Shown piece by piece: positions 45,588-57,944 of a DNA stretch of 64,000 bases. The position numbers and the translations under genes were made by a program. The stretch is from Artemia franciscana. Taxonomy: Eukaryota > Arthropoda > Branchiopoda > Anostraca > Artemiidae. The notes beneath the pieces were generated by a model. That model had not been told where the DNA came from and did no database searches. It saw only the letters and a list, made by a program, of their open reading frames with translations. Within the stretch, counting starts at the first letter, position 1. Each line of letters begins with the position of its first letter. The DNA lies in NCBI RefSeq assembly GCF_032884065.1, contig NC_088873.1, forward strand, positions 5,252,297-5,316,296, in the 5' to 3' direction.

Positions 45588-48050
45588 AAAACAAGAGCTA
45601 AGAGTTCATATGGCACTTGTGACGAGACGAGAAGAGCTAAGAGCCAAGAGATCATATGGTATGAGCTCTAACAAAATTCTATGAATCGATAGATTGATTT
45701 AAAAAGGAAAATAAGAGGCTTAATGCCGGTCAAGATTTAAAATAAGAGCTCTGAGCCACAAAGTCCTTCTAAATATCAAAATTCATTAAGATCCGATCAC
45801 CCACTCGTAAGTTATAAATACCTAATTTTTTCTAATTTTTCCTCTCCCTTTTGCCCCCCAGATGGTTGAATCTGGGAAAACGACTTTATCAAGTCAAATT
45901 GTGCAGCTCCCTGACACGCCTACCAATTTTCATCGCCCTAGCACGTCCAGAAGCACCGAACTCGCCAAATCACTGAACCCCTCCCCCCAACTCCCCCAAA
46001 GAGAGCGAATCCAGTACGATTCTGTCAATCACGTATCAAGGACATTTGTTTATTCTATCCACCAAGCTTCATCCCGATTCCTACACTCCAAGTGTTTTTC
46101 CAATATTTCCCCCTCCAAATCCCCACCATGTCAAAAGATCTAGTCGGGATTTGAAATAAGAGCTCTGAGACATGAATTCCTTCTAAAAATCAAATTTCAT
46201 TACGATCCGATCATCTATTCGTAAGATATAAATACTCCAATTTTCATGTTTTCCAAGAATTCCGGTTCCCCCCTCCAACTCCCCCGAATGTCACAGGATC
46301 AGGTCGGAATTTGAAATTAGAACTTTAAAGCACAAGATCCTTCTAAATATCAAATTTCATTAAGATCTGGTTACCCTTTCGTAAGTTACAAATACCTCAA
46401 TTTTCAAAAATACCCCCCCCCCAATTCCACCAAAGAGAGCAGATCCGGTCCAATTATGTCAGTCACGTATCTTAGACAGGTTTCTATTCTTCCCATCCAG
46501 TTTCATCCTGATCTCACCCCCCCCCCCCCAATTACGCTTGATTCGGTTGAGATTTAAAATAAGATATCGGAGTTACGAGGTCCTTCTAAATATGAAGTTT
46601 CATGAAGATCCGATCACTCCTTCGTAAGTTAAAAATACGTCATTTTTCTTATTTTTCAGAATTACCCCCCCCCCCCACCCCCGCAATTGAGCGGATCCGT
46701 TCCAATTATGTAAATCACGTATGCAAGACTTCTGCTTATTTTTCCAACCAAGTTTCATCCCAATCCCTCCAATCTAAGCGTTTCCCATCATTTTAGGTTT
46801 CCCCACCCCAAACTTCCCCTAATGTCACCAGATCCGGTCAGCTTTTAAAATAAGAGCTTTGAGACACGATATCCTTCTAAAAATCAAATCTCATGGAGAT
46901 CCAATCACCCGTTCGTAAGTTAAAAATACCTCATTTTTTCTAATTTTTCAGAATTAACCCCCCCCCCTAACTACCCCAAAGAGAGCGGATCCGTTCTGGT
47001 TATGTCAATCATGTATCTAGGACTCGTGTTTTTTTTTCACCAAGTTTCATCCCGATCCTTCCACTCTAAGTGTTTTCCAATTTTTAGGTTTCTCCCTCCC
47101 AACTCCCCCCCCCCAATGTCACCAGATCCGGTCGGGTTTAAAATAAGAGCTCTGAGCCACGATATCCTTCTAAATATCAAATTTCATTGAGATCCGATCA
47201 CCCGTTCGTAAGTTAAAAATACCTCATTTTTTTTTATTTTTCAGTAATACCCCCCCCCCCAACTACCCAAAAGAGAGCGGATCCGTTCCGTTTATGTCAA
47301 TCATCTATCTAGGACCTGTGTTTATTTTTCCCACCATGTTTCATCCCGATCCCTCCACTCTAAGTGTTTTCCAAGTTTCAGGTTTCCCCCTCCCAACTCC
47401 CCGCCCCCATCACCAGATCCGGTCGGGATTTAAAATAAGAGCTCTAAGACACGATATCCTTCTAAACATCAAATTTCATTGAGATCCGATCACCCGTTCG
47501 TAAGTTGAAAATACCTCATTTTTCTAATTTTTAAGAATTACCCCCCCCCCCCCCCCCAACTACCCCAAAGAGAGCAAATCAGTTCCGATTATGTCAATCA
47601 TGTATCTAGGACTTGCGCTTATTTTTCCCATCAAGTTTCATCCCGATCCCTCCACTCTAAGTGTTTTCCAAGATTTTAGGTTCCCCCCTCCAACACCTCC
47701 CAATGTCATCAGACCCAGTCGGGATTTAAAATAAGAGCTCTGAGACACAATATCATTCCAAACATCAAATTTCATTAAGATCCGATCACTCCTTCGTAAG
47801 TTAAAGTTAAAAATACTTCATTTTTTTCTATTTTTTCCGAATTAACAGGCCCCAACTCTCCCCCCCCCCCCAGATGGTCAAATCGGGAAAACGACTATTT
47901 CTAATTTAATCTGGTCCGGTCCCTGATACGCTTGCCAAATTTCATCGTCCTAGCTTACCTGGAAGTGCCTAAAGTAGCAAAACCGGGACCGACAGAATTG
48001 GCGACTGCTATATGTCACTTGGTTAATACCAAGTGCCATAAAAAGGCTTT
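45588..48050 (+). repeat. Family B element with ~292-bp internal tandem array, in Raf intron 2
   Basis: Left end AAGAGTTCATATGGCACTTG. Right end ACCAAGTGCCATA, so TATGGCACTTG forms an inverted terminal pair. Between them AATAAGAGCT-type unit starts occur at 45741, 46155, 46315, 46559, 46849, 47142, 47434 and 47730. The last four intervals are 290-296 bp; earlier units carry deletions. Each unit contains a C-run, AGAGAGCGGATCCGTTCC and TTCGTAAGTTAAAAATACCT. Open frames along the array reflect composition and are not taken as genes. Confidence 0.82.
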
Positions 48051-48205
48051 ACGTATAAAATTCGTCACCTTGTACCTTAACCTTTTATTCCGTCACCTTC
48101 TTACATCACCTAGTGAGATACTGGTGGCATCACCTTTCAGTGACATACGTCATCCTTTAGTGACAAATATTCTGATTGTATGCAATCTCTAATAAGAAAT
48201 GCTTG
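48051..48205 (+). repeat. Left arm of a ~150-bp inverted repeat pair
   Basis: GTCACCTTGTACCT, CATCACCTTTCAGTGACATA, GTCATCCTTTAGT and TGATTGTATGCAAT recur inverted at 52580-52735. The two arms face each other across 4.4 kb holding Helitron sequence. They may be ends of one larger element or two separate copies. Confidence 0.75.
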
Positions 48206-48438
48206 ATAGCATTTAGACAAGAAAAATAAATATATGCAATCTCTTTGTGATGGTCGTAAATCAAATGAATGATTGTAAAAGTACTCCTAAAAAATGCTGG
48301 TTTTAGCTATCCGTTGTGTAAATTTACGTGATTGGCTATGATTCACGGACACTAACAAATTATATAGAGGAAGATTTATATAATTATTAAACTCGTACAC
48401 AGGGGTAGGGGGGGGGGGGTGGAGACTTCGGCCCCATA

Positions 48439-48440
<2 letters not shown>
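48206..48440. other. No recognisable feature
   Basis: Unique-looking sequence ending in a G-run and GGAGACTTCGGCCCCATAGC before the (TA)n tract. Confidence 0.4.

Positions 48441-48469
<29 letters not shown>
48441..48469. repeat. (TA)n at a Helitron 3' junction
   Basis: 29 bp of TA directly abutting the CTAG terminus. Confidence 0.95.
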
Positions 48470-49367
<898 letters not shown>

Positions 49368-49674
49368 TAGCTGTTGGGGGGGGCGCTTCGCGCCCCCCCC
49401 AAGCCCCCCCGCGCGCGTAAGTCGTTACGCGCCATATTAGTTATGCGCCATTGTAGTTGTGTCCCTGTGTCCCACCTGTGAATATAGATAGATTTATATA
49501 TGTGTTTCAAACTACGCAAAAATTGCGAATAAACAACATTCTTGGCTTTCCCATTGTCTGTGCATATGCAAAGCCGTATGTACTAATAATGACGTCATAT
49601 ACAAACGCTCTTTTTACAAACAAACAAACATGCATCCACATAACTCGTTTTTATATAGATAGATACAATACAAA

Positions 49675-50454
49675 TTAACTGCGTAAAACTTGCGAATAAA
49701 CAACATTCTTCGCTGTCCAATTGTCGCTGCATATAAATACATTGTCAGGTTTACCGACCCTCGAACATGCAACGTACAATTGTCCATGGGAAAAACAATC
49801 AGGATTAAGATCTATACCACATTTTTCTAATGATTGACCTTGAGCTTTGTTAATGGTGATTGCAAATACTAATCGAATTGGGAATTGCAATCTTTTAAAT
49901 TGAAAAAGCAGATCCGTCGGAATCATGGGAATGCGAGGAATAAGAACAGCCTCACCCTCCCTCATAAGGCCCTGTCAAGATTGTGGCCTCTATTAGGTTT
50001 TCCATTGTTTTTTTTTTACGGCAAGTCGCGTGCCATTGCAAAGCTTTGGTGGGTTGATATTTCTTAAAAGTATTATTGGTACGCCTATTTTTAGTTGTAG
50101 CACGTGTGGTGGAAACCCTGAAGGATCTATGGAATTTAAAAATTCAGATGGATAATTAACCGCTTCATTTGGTTCCAAAACTGTGTCGCCTGACTTGTAA
50201 AGGACTGCCTGGTCTCGAATCTTGTTCAAAACAATATTGTTGATTTCGTGGACGTCTATATTTTTGGGTGCGAGAATCGCTCTTTCACTTAGCCATTTAT
50301 TATTTTTATAATTTTTTAGAATATTCGGAAATACTTTTTCAATCAATTCATTTTTGGACGTCACTAAATTACAGAAATCAGCAGGTAGTTGTATACGTCC
50401 TGAAATTGAGTCTACTGTTTGACCAGAGTCATCGTTTTGCAATCGGACACGCAT
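49675..50454 (-). pseudogene. Helitron Pif1-type helicase C-terminal region, piece 1
   Basis: Rolling-circle transposon helicase. RVRLQNDDSGQTVDSISG, APKNIDVHEINNIVLNKI, FPPHVLQLKIGVPIILLRNI and CNGTRLAVKK form the region before motif V. The other frame gives [20 protein letters not shown] (motif V) and HGQLYVACSRVGKPDNVFIC (motif VI). The shift between them falls in a T-run at about 50010. Walker A is upstream of this piece and missing. Confidence 0.9.
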
Positions 50455-50826
50455 ATTTGTAGTTAATTTTAATATTTTTACGTGTGCCTATAAATTAGAA
50501 TTTTTTAGGCAAGCATTCATTTCGTCTGCAGGAGTTAAACTACGTAAAAATTGCGAATATACAACATTCTTGGCTTTCCCATTGTCTCTGCATATACAAG
50601 GCCGTATGTACTAATAATGACATCATATGCAAACGCTCTTTTTACAAACAAACAAACATGCATACATACAACTCGTTTTTCTATAGATAGATAGATAGAT
50701 AGATAGATAAAATACAAATTAACTGCGTAAAACTTGCGAATATACAACATTCTTCGCTGTCCAATTGTCGCTGCATATAAATAGATTGTCAGGTTTACCG
50801 ACCCTCGAACATGCAACGCACAATTG

Positions 50827-51577
50827 TCAATGGGAAAAACAATCAGTATTAAGATCTATACCACATTTTTCTAATGATTGACCTTGAGCTTTGTTAATGG
50901 TGATTGCAAATGCTAATCGAATTGGGAATTGCAATCTTTTAAATTGAAAAGGCAGATCCATTGGAATCTTGGGAATGCGAGGAATAAGAACAGCCTCACC
51001 CTCAAAAGGCCCTGTCAAGATTGTGGCCTCTATTAGATTTTCCATTGTTTTTTTTACGGCAGGTCGAGTGCCATAGCAAAGCTTTGGTGGGTTTATATTT
51101 CTTAAAAGTATTATTGGTAGGCCTATTTTTAGTTGTAGCACGTGTGGTGGAAACCCTGAGAATAATATCTCGAGGTAAAAACTGATCACCGACCATAACG
51201 ATGGCCACTTCGTCGATAGTTGGAGCATTGTATCTACGCACATGTTGGCCAGGAGGCGTTTTGTCAGCGGAAATAACAATTTTATGCGTATAAGTAGGCA
51301 TCAAATCGATGGCTGTTTTGAACAGACACACTAAATTATTATTTTCGTGGAAAAGATGTTGTAATTGGAAAACGATTGTCCTTTCAATGTTGGGAGAAAT
51401 TTCGCAACGTGCATTCAATTCAGAATTTCTATCACTGATGAAGTACAATTGTAAAAATTTATGATTCTCGCCTGAGAATGGTAGAAGAGACCCTGCTCTA
51501 TGATAAATTTGCCCTTTTACTTTGAAAGTAGACATAAATTGATCTGGATTTTCAATTTGGGCTCCAAACGACGTCAT
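50827..51577 (-). pseudogene. Helitron helicase/Rep polyprotein, piece 2 with internal deletion
   Basis: Starts TSFGAQIENPDQFMSTFKVK and GQIYHRAGSLLP, a conserved stretch upstream of the Rep domain. It continues NAPTIDEVAIVMVGDQFLPR, then jumps to FPPHVLQLKIGLPIILLRNI and motif V. The Rep catalytic core and the helicase ATPase motifs between these points are deleted. The 3' half duplicates piece 1. Confidence 0.88.
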
Positions 51578-51659
51578 TTGGAAACATGAGTTGTATTTTC
51601 TGATTCATTTATATTCCTTATGTCCCGGTGTCCCGGTCGTCATTTATATCCCCCTGTTT

Positions 51660-52084
51660 TATATCCCGCTTATTTTTCAGCTTTTTCCTTTTTTTATTTT
51701 TTTTTTTACTTTTTTAGTTCTTTTAGTTTTTACGTTTTTTAGTTTTTTTTAGTTTTTTAGATGAATTTTTTTTTTTAGTTTTTTACCTTTTTTTCTTTTT
51801 AGTTTTTATTGGTTTTTACCTTTTTTTAGCTTTTTATCTTTTTTATTTTTTTTTATTTTTATTTTTAATTTTATTAGTATTCTTTTTCTCTTCTATTTTT
51901 CATTTTTCCTTTTTTTTAGTTTTTTTTAGTTTTTAGTTTTTTAAGTTTTTACCTTTTTTTAGTTTCTTTAGTTTTTTTAGTTTTTCGGCTTTTTTATTTT
52001 TTTATTAGTTTTTAGTTTTTTTTTGTAGTTTTTGCCTTTTTTTAGTTTTTTCAGTTTTTTTTTAGTTTTTAGTTTTTTACCTTT
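51660..52084. repeat. T-rich simple sequence (TTTTTAGTTTTT-type)
   Basis: About 425 bp of irregular TTTTAG/TTTTTACC units. On the minus strand it is an A-rich tract following the tRNA-like head. No coding. Confidence 0.9.
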
Positions 52085-52087
52085 TTT

Positions 52088-52160
52088 AGCCTAACCAGGA
52101 TTTGAACCTGGGACCTTCATTCTCCGTTCTGACACCCTCTCTCACCGAGTGACTACTCCA
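52088..52160 (-). other. tRNA-like sequence inside Helitron 2 (SINE head or captured tRNA)
   Basis: Minus strand has CCAGGTTCAAATCCTGG, a T-arm with a box B-like core, preceded by GGTGTCAGAACGGAGA that could form an anticodon arm and by GTCACTCGGTGAGAG that could be a D-arm with box A. The 3' acceptor half TTAGGCT has no good 5' partner, so it is unlikely to be a functional tRNA. An A-rich tail follows, as in a tRNA-type SINE. Confidence 0.6.
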
Positions 52161-52337
52161 GCATGTTCATTTTGGTGTTTTAAATGGTATATTATTAACC
52201 AAATTAATGTGTTTTACAATATACTAAGCATCGTCATAACAAAAATGACGGCAACTAATTTCATGACGTCAGCCGAAACATGACGTCACCTGATCCACAG
52301 ACCCACAGACAGACAGACAACTTATTTTTATATATAT

Positions 52338-52528
<191 letters not shown>

Positions 52529-52579
52529 CTTGTCTGTCTTTCTTAATATTTTTCTTTCTTGATATATCTTCCATTTCTT

Positions 52580-52735
52580 ATTAGAAATTGCATACAATCA
52601 GTATATTTGTTACTAAAGGATGACATATGTCACTGAAAGGTGATGTGTGTCCCCAATGTACGCATGTAACTAGGAGACGTAAAAGGGTGATTTAATGAAA
52701 GGTGGAGGTACAAGGTGACTTTTTTTTCTGGGAAA
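52580..52735 (-). repeat. Right arm of the ~150-bp inverted repeat pair
   Basis: Inverse of 48051-48205 (AAATTGCATACAATCAGTAT, CTAAAGGATGACATATGTCA, AAGGTGATG, AGGTACAAGGTGAC), at roughly 80-85% by eye. Confidence 0.75.
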
Positions 52736-53012
52736 AGGGGGGGGCAAAATGGGTTTCCTCCACTCTGCTATATATTTGTATATTAGGGGCTGGAGGTTGG
52801 GCAAAGTATAACGGGTCTCCATGCAAAATGTGTTAGATACGATTATTGTGCATATTATCAAGTAAGAATCATTTTCTGACTTCAAACTGTCCAAATACTT
52901 TACCCTCCCCCCTCATGTGCAAATATATAGCCTTTTAATAATTTAAAATTATTTGTCCTTCACAAAAAATATTCTTGTTGAACTTTTTGTTTTTTTTGTT
53001 TGTTAAAAAAAT
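52736..53012. other. Spacer with a block shared with 34800-34960
   Basis: TATATATTTGTATATTAGGG followed by GCTGG, and CCCTCATGTGCAAATATATAG, parallel the blocks noted at 34.8 kb. No gene. Confidence 0.4.
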
Positions 53013-54085
53013 TACTCTAAGTAAGGAGCGACCCGGCTCAATAGTAAATCCGAAACTCTAAAAACCGAAATTTTGATACCAATAGATACATCAAAAGAAT
53101 TGGATTTTTATGCTGATTTCAAATATATTAGTTTCATCAAGTTTAGTCTTACCCATGAAAAGTAACGAGCCTGGAAAAATTTGCCTTATTTTCGAAAAAA
53201 GGGGAAACCCACCCTAAAAGTGATAGAATCTTAATGAAAATCACACCATCAGGTTCAGCGCATCAGAAAAACCTAATATAAGGGTTTCAATCTCCTATCT
53301 GCAAAAATGTGGAATTTTGTATTTTTTTGCGAGAAGAAAGATCACGGATGCGTGTTTATTTGTTTGTTTTTCTCAGGGGTGATCGTATCCATCCAGTGGT
53401 CCTAGAATATCGCGAAAGGACTCATTCAAACGGCAATTAAAAGGTCTAGAGCCCTTTTTAAGTGACCAAAAAAACTGGAGGGAAACTAAGCCCTCTCCCA
53501 CAGTCATTTTTCCCAAAGTTACCCGATCAAAATTTTGAGATAGCCATTTTGTTCAGGATAGTCGAAAATCTATTAAGTATGTCTTTGAGGATTACTGAAT
53601 CTCCAACAGCCCCCAGGGGAAGGGCTGCAGGTTATGAACTTTCCCCATTGTTTACATTGCAGGTTATGAACTTTCCCCATTGTTTACATATAGCATTGGT
53701 TATTGGGAAGTACACAGACGTTTTCAGGAGAGATTTTTTCTCGTGAGAGAGGTCGGGGAGAGGAGATTAGGTGGGAAGATTTTTCCATGGAGAATGTATT
53801 CATGGGGGAAAAGACGATCAGAAATTAAATATAAAAACAAGTATTTTCAACTGAAAGTAAGGAGCAACAATAAAACTTAAAACGAACAGAAATTATTAAG
53901 TATATGAAGGGGGTTCACCTCCTTGTTAATACCACGCTCTTTACACATTCTTAATGAATTGGAACAATATTCGAACTTTAGCGTAAAGAGCGAGGTATTG
54001 ACTAGGGGGCGAGCCCCTTCACATACGTAATAGTTTCTGTTCGTTTAAAGTTTTATTGTTGCTCCTTACTTTCAGTTGAAAAAAG
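53013..54085 (+). repeat. Family A copy 8, lacking both full termini
   Basis: Starts at GTAAGGAGCGACCCGGCTC (the terminal hairpin is absent) and ends after a shortened module-2 hairpin (arms GCTCTTTAC and CGTAAAGAGC at about 53935 and 53982) with GCTCCTTACTTTCAGTTG. A 38-bp duplication around GGTTATGAACTTTCCCCATT lies at 53630-53690. Located in Raf intron 2. Confidence 0.85.
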
Positions 54086-54467
54086 TTTTTTTTAATTGCT
54101 TTGAAATTGATCTTTCATATAGGTATAATTTTTGTTTTTTACATGAAACGCTCTGAGCATTTCGGTCTTCGGTTTCAGCAGTGGCCGGTATTTATCCCCG
54201 TGGAAAATCTCCAAAGTGGAGAATAAGGTTTTCCAAATTCGAGAATTTTATTTGAGTTTGGTATTTTTATTTTCCGTACTGGGAAGGAATTCTGGTACTT
54301 GTGTAATATACACAATTTACTCAAGTTTACGCTGTGTAAAACTCGAGAACAAACTGGTTTCTTCGTTAGTTTCTTTCATTTTAGCGTGAAACGAGACAAA
54401 GATAAGTGACAAAATAAATGGGGAAATATATTTCCCCATATTCCATAAATATATATTCCGCAATCCC
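54086..54467. other. Spacer ending in a perfect 20-bp palindrome
   Basis: No frame or repeat recognised. TGGGGAAATATATTTCCCCA at 54419-54438 is fully self-complementary and lies just outside the truncated end of family A copy 9. Confidence 0.6.
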
Positions 54468-55880
54468 TCGCTCTTTACGCTAAAGCTTTTAATTGTTTTA
54501 AAAAGTAGAATTGTGGCAAAGAGTCAAACTTTAGCGTAAAGAGCGAGGGATTGCGGAGGGGACAATCCATTTCATATACGGAGTAATTTCTGTTCGTTTT
54601 AAGTTTTATGTCGCTCCTTACTTTCAGTTAAAAACACTAGTTTTTTTTTAATTTAATTTCTGAACGTTTTTGAATTAATGCATGTTTGATTTTGGCTCTC
54701 CGCACATAAATTATTGAAATGAAATTTGTATATTAATTTTTTTTTTACTAATGACTTTCTCTTAGTTTTGATCAGACCATTTTGAGAAATAAGGGGTGGC
54801 GAAGGAGGCCTAGCTGCTCTCCAATTTTTCGGTTACTTAAAAAGGCTACTAGAACTTTTAATTTTTACGAACGTTTTTATTAGTAAAAAATATGAGTAAC
54901 TTAAGAATTAACTTACGTAACAAACTTTTATATTCTTATATTTTTATTATGTGTACGAGGGGGTTTGTACCCTCGTTAATACCTCGCTCTTTACACTAAA
55001 TCGTAAGTTTTGTCCCAATTCTTTAAGAATGACCCCTGAATCAAAAAGGCCGTAGAATAAATAGTTGAAATTACTAAAAATACTTTAGCGTAAAGAGCGA
55101 GGTATTTATCTCCTCCTAAATACCTCGCTCTTTATACTAAAGTATTTTTAGAACCCCTCATATGCGTAATAATCTCTGTTCGTTTTAAATTTCAATGCTA
55201 TTCATTACTTTCAATTGAAAAAACGTTTTCATGTTTATTTTTTCATTGTTTTTTTATAGTAATGCTAGAAAATCCTGCGCCCTTTTCATTGAATTTTTCT
55301 TCCCCCATGACATATTCCTCCAAGGAAAGATCCTCCCACATAGCCCCCTTCCATCAACCCCACCCCACCCCAAACCAAAAAAATCCCCCTGAAAACGTCT
55401 GTACACTTCCCAATAACCATTACTATATGTAAACACTGGTCAAAGTTTGTAACTTGCAGCCCCTCCCCCAGGGATTGTGGGGGATTAAGTCATTCCCAAA
55501 GACATAGTTAGTATGGTTTTCGACTATGCGGAACAAAATGGCTATCTCAAAATTTTAATCCGTTGACTTTTGGAAAAAAATGAGCGTGGGAGGGGGCCTA
55601 GGTGCCCTCCAATTTTTTTGATCACTTTTTTTTTATTTCCGTAAGAATGAGCCCTCTTGCGACACTCTAGGACCACTTGGTCGATACGATGACCCCTGGA
55701 AAAAAAAACAACAAACAAATAAACACGCACCCGTGATTTGTCTTCTGGCAAAAAATACGAAATTCCACATTTTTTTAGATAGGAGCTTAAAATTTTTGCT
55801 ATAGGGTTCTCTGATACGCTGAATGCGATGATGTGATTTTCGTTAAGATTCTATGACTTTTAGGGGATGTTTCCCCCTGC
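54468..55880 (-). repeat. Family A copy 9, truncated at both ends
   Basis: Begins inside the distal hairpin (CAATCCCTCGCTCTTTACGC) and runs through module 2 (55083-55150) to the conserved AAGATTCTATGACTTTTAGG block, stopping before the terminal hairpin. It ends only about 50 bp before the acceptor of Raf exon 3. Confidence 0.85.
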
Positions 55881-55930
55881 CAGTTTGGCTTAAGAACTTT
55901 CAATACGAAGTGTATTTCTTTTTATTCTAG

Positions 55931-56111
55931 GAATATAATGAGATGACGAGCAAGCTTCATGATTTAAAGGCTCGTGAACAGGAACTGCTGGAGAGATTGA
56001 GTCTGGCTTCCAATGGTCAGCACAGTCCAGATGTTTCCTGTGGCTTTGGGAACAATGAAGAATTTTTTGCTGGTTTGGAGGATACAGGGCAGCCTGAGTC
56101 AGAGCTAAGTA
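55931..56111 (+). CDS. Raf kinase, exon 3: end of BRS region and linker
   Basis: Reads EYNEMTSKLHDLKAREQELL then ERLSLASNGQHSPD and an acidic linker ending ESELS. The first part aligns with B-Raf [20 protein letters not shown], the second BRS helix. The acceptor is TTTATTCTAG and the donor AGTA/GTAAGT. Length 181 bp: it enters in phase 0 and leaves one base (A) that joins GT of exon 4 to make Ser. The Ser/Gly/Glu-rich linker corresponds to the variable segment between BRS and the Ras-binding domain. Confidence 0.93.
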
Positions 56112-57310
56112 GTAAGTAAAAGGTGTTGTCATCATATGAAGGAATCAAATTGAATGTGTTGACTGGATAATCTTAGGGTGAAAAACTAAACTAGAGTTAG
56201 GTTCTAGAATTAGAATTAGGGTGAAAAACCAAAACTAGATGTTAAAATCTAGTGTAGAATGTAGTATTTTGAGTTGTACATTTTTTTATGAATACTTTTG
56301 GCTCAGTTAACGGGTAATGGCCGTATGGGAAGGGAACTACGAACAAGTTGTCCCGCAAACGTATGGAGTCATGCTCACTTTCGTAGAATTCTGAATTGCT
56401 ACAAGTAAGATGTCGTAATGACAGAATGTAATATTTTTATTTGTACCCTTTTAGTAATACTTTTGGCTGAGCCTTGAAATTCTGTTTGTTTTGGAGGTGG
56501 GCGTTTCACATTGTCTGTTTATTTTTACTTCGTTTTATGCGAATTCGTCGCGCAAAAAGTATTGACAAAATTATAGCAATTTTAATCAAAGGTACTGACG
56601 GAAAAAAATTAATCCACCTAAGGGTGGAGTTTTAATCTGCTAAAAGAGAGTGCTCTAAGAATAAAATCAAGTATTTTGGGTTATACTCTTTTTTCTGGGA
56701 CTTTTGGCCAAGAATCAAAATTTGTTTCAGTGAAGGGATGGTGGCTTTCATATAATTCGTGTATTTAATTACTTTTAAAGCCATTTGTTTTGAAAAAAAA
56801 TATTCATGGAAAGTCACAACAGTGTTTATATAAAACACTGTAGGATTCCTACAAAAATGATCATTTTGAGGGTAGGATTCCTATTTGCTAAAAAACGAGT
56901 ACTGTAAGGGCAAAATCTAACATTTTAAGTTGTGTACTTTTGTCTCAAAATGGAAAATTTAGCAAATTAGCTGGTACAGAAATATTTGATATTGCGACCG
57001 TGTTTCAACAGAACCTCCTAATTTTAGATAGGATGCTTTGGCGTTAATGACTATATTTAAATCTGGATGACCTCCTCTACTACTTTTCTTTTGAAATTGT
57101 AAGCTCCCGCTTTAAAGACAAAAATGCCATGTGACAGAAGCACCCTAGCTCTTAAAGAGGGCAAAAACCCTATTACAACTGAAGTCACTTTGCTCAACGG
57201 CTTAGTCATTTTACTTAACGAGTCTCTGTTTCGTGTTTCAAGTTAAGATATGTTTTTTTTTTTTTTTTTTTTATGTTTTAATATGTTTTTTTATGTTTTT
57301 TTTTTTGCAG
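56112..57310 (+). other. Raf intron 3, first part, with weak repeats
   Basis: Diverged copies of a GTATTTTGxGTTxTACxxTTTTTxTGxxxACTTTTGGC block occur at about 56262, 56425, 56665 and 56910, suggesting an old ~240-bp tandem repeat. It ends in a long T-tract (57250-57308). Confidence 0.4.
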
Positions 57311-57345
57311 TGAATTTGAAGGCTGGTAAAAATATTCAGTTCAAG
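57311..57345 (+). other. Cryptic 35-bp exon-like segment in Raf intron 3
   Basis: A strong polypyrimidine tract and TTTTGCAG precede it and GTAAAA follows. Spliced after exon 3 it would read MNLKAGKNIQFK, but its 35 bp would shift exon 4 out of frame. Direct exon 3 to exon 4 joining is in phase. So it is either spurious or a frame-breaking alternative exon. Confidence 0.25.
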
Positions 57346-57944
57346 GTAAAACGACCACTTTTGAAACAGGGCAGAACATTAATTTAAAAAAAAAGGTTTT
57401 TATGGAAATAATGATTTTCTACATAGGGCGTTTTGCCTAGACACTGTCGATTAGCTAACGAACCTGGCAGCTTGTAATTGTCAAGATTAGCGGTATTTTA
57501 TCTAAGATGTAAGCGAAAGAACAATCAAAAAAATTAATAAGTTCAAAACCAGTATTTTTACTTTAATACTTGTTCTCTTTTTTTTGACAATTGTGCAAAA
57601 ACGAAAGAACAAACACACACCAACGTTTGATGTGTTGGCCTAGTAACTGATATAGCCAAAATAAGTAATCTAGTAATTTTCATAGATTGCCAGTAATGTC
57701 AAATATACCAACGAAATAGAAAGGACTAAAGAAATGAGTCTAGATTTTCTACAGACAGTCGACGAACAACTTTGAGTATTTTGACTATGCACCTGCAATT
57801 GCCATCAGTGAACGAAATCGCCCCTACGTCCTCAGCCCAAGAAAAACACAGATAAAAAAAACACTAAACTAAAAACAAATAAAACCACCACCAATATTAA
57901 TATTTACAGTTGTCGCAACTGATCCAAGTAGGGAAAAGAAATTA

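Noticed and set aside
45862-47482. Several 60-90 codon frames in family B that look similar to each other
   Set aside because: Similarity comes from the ~292-bp tandem unit. C-runs differ in length between units and break the frame each time, so protein selection is unlikely.
51660-52084. T-rich tract as a retroelement poly-T/LTR boundary
   Set aside because: It is internal to a Helitron with both termini identified. Irregular TTTTAG units are simple sequence.
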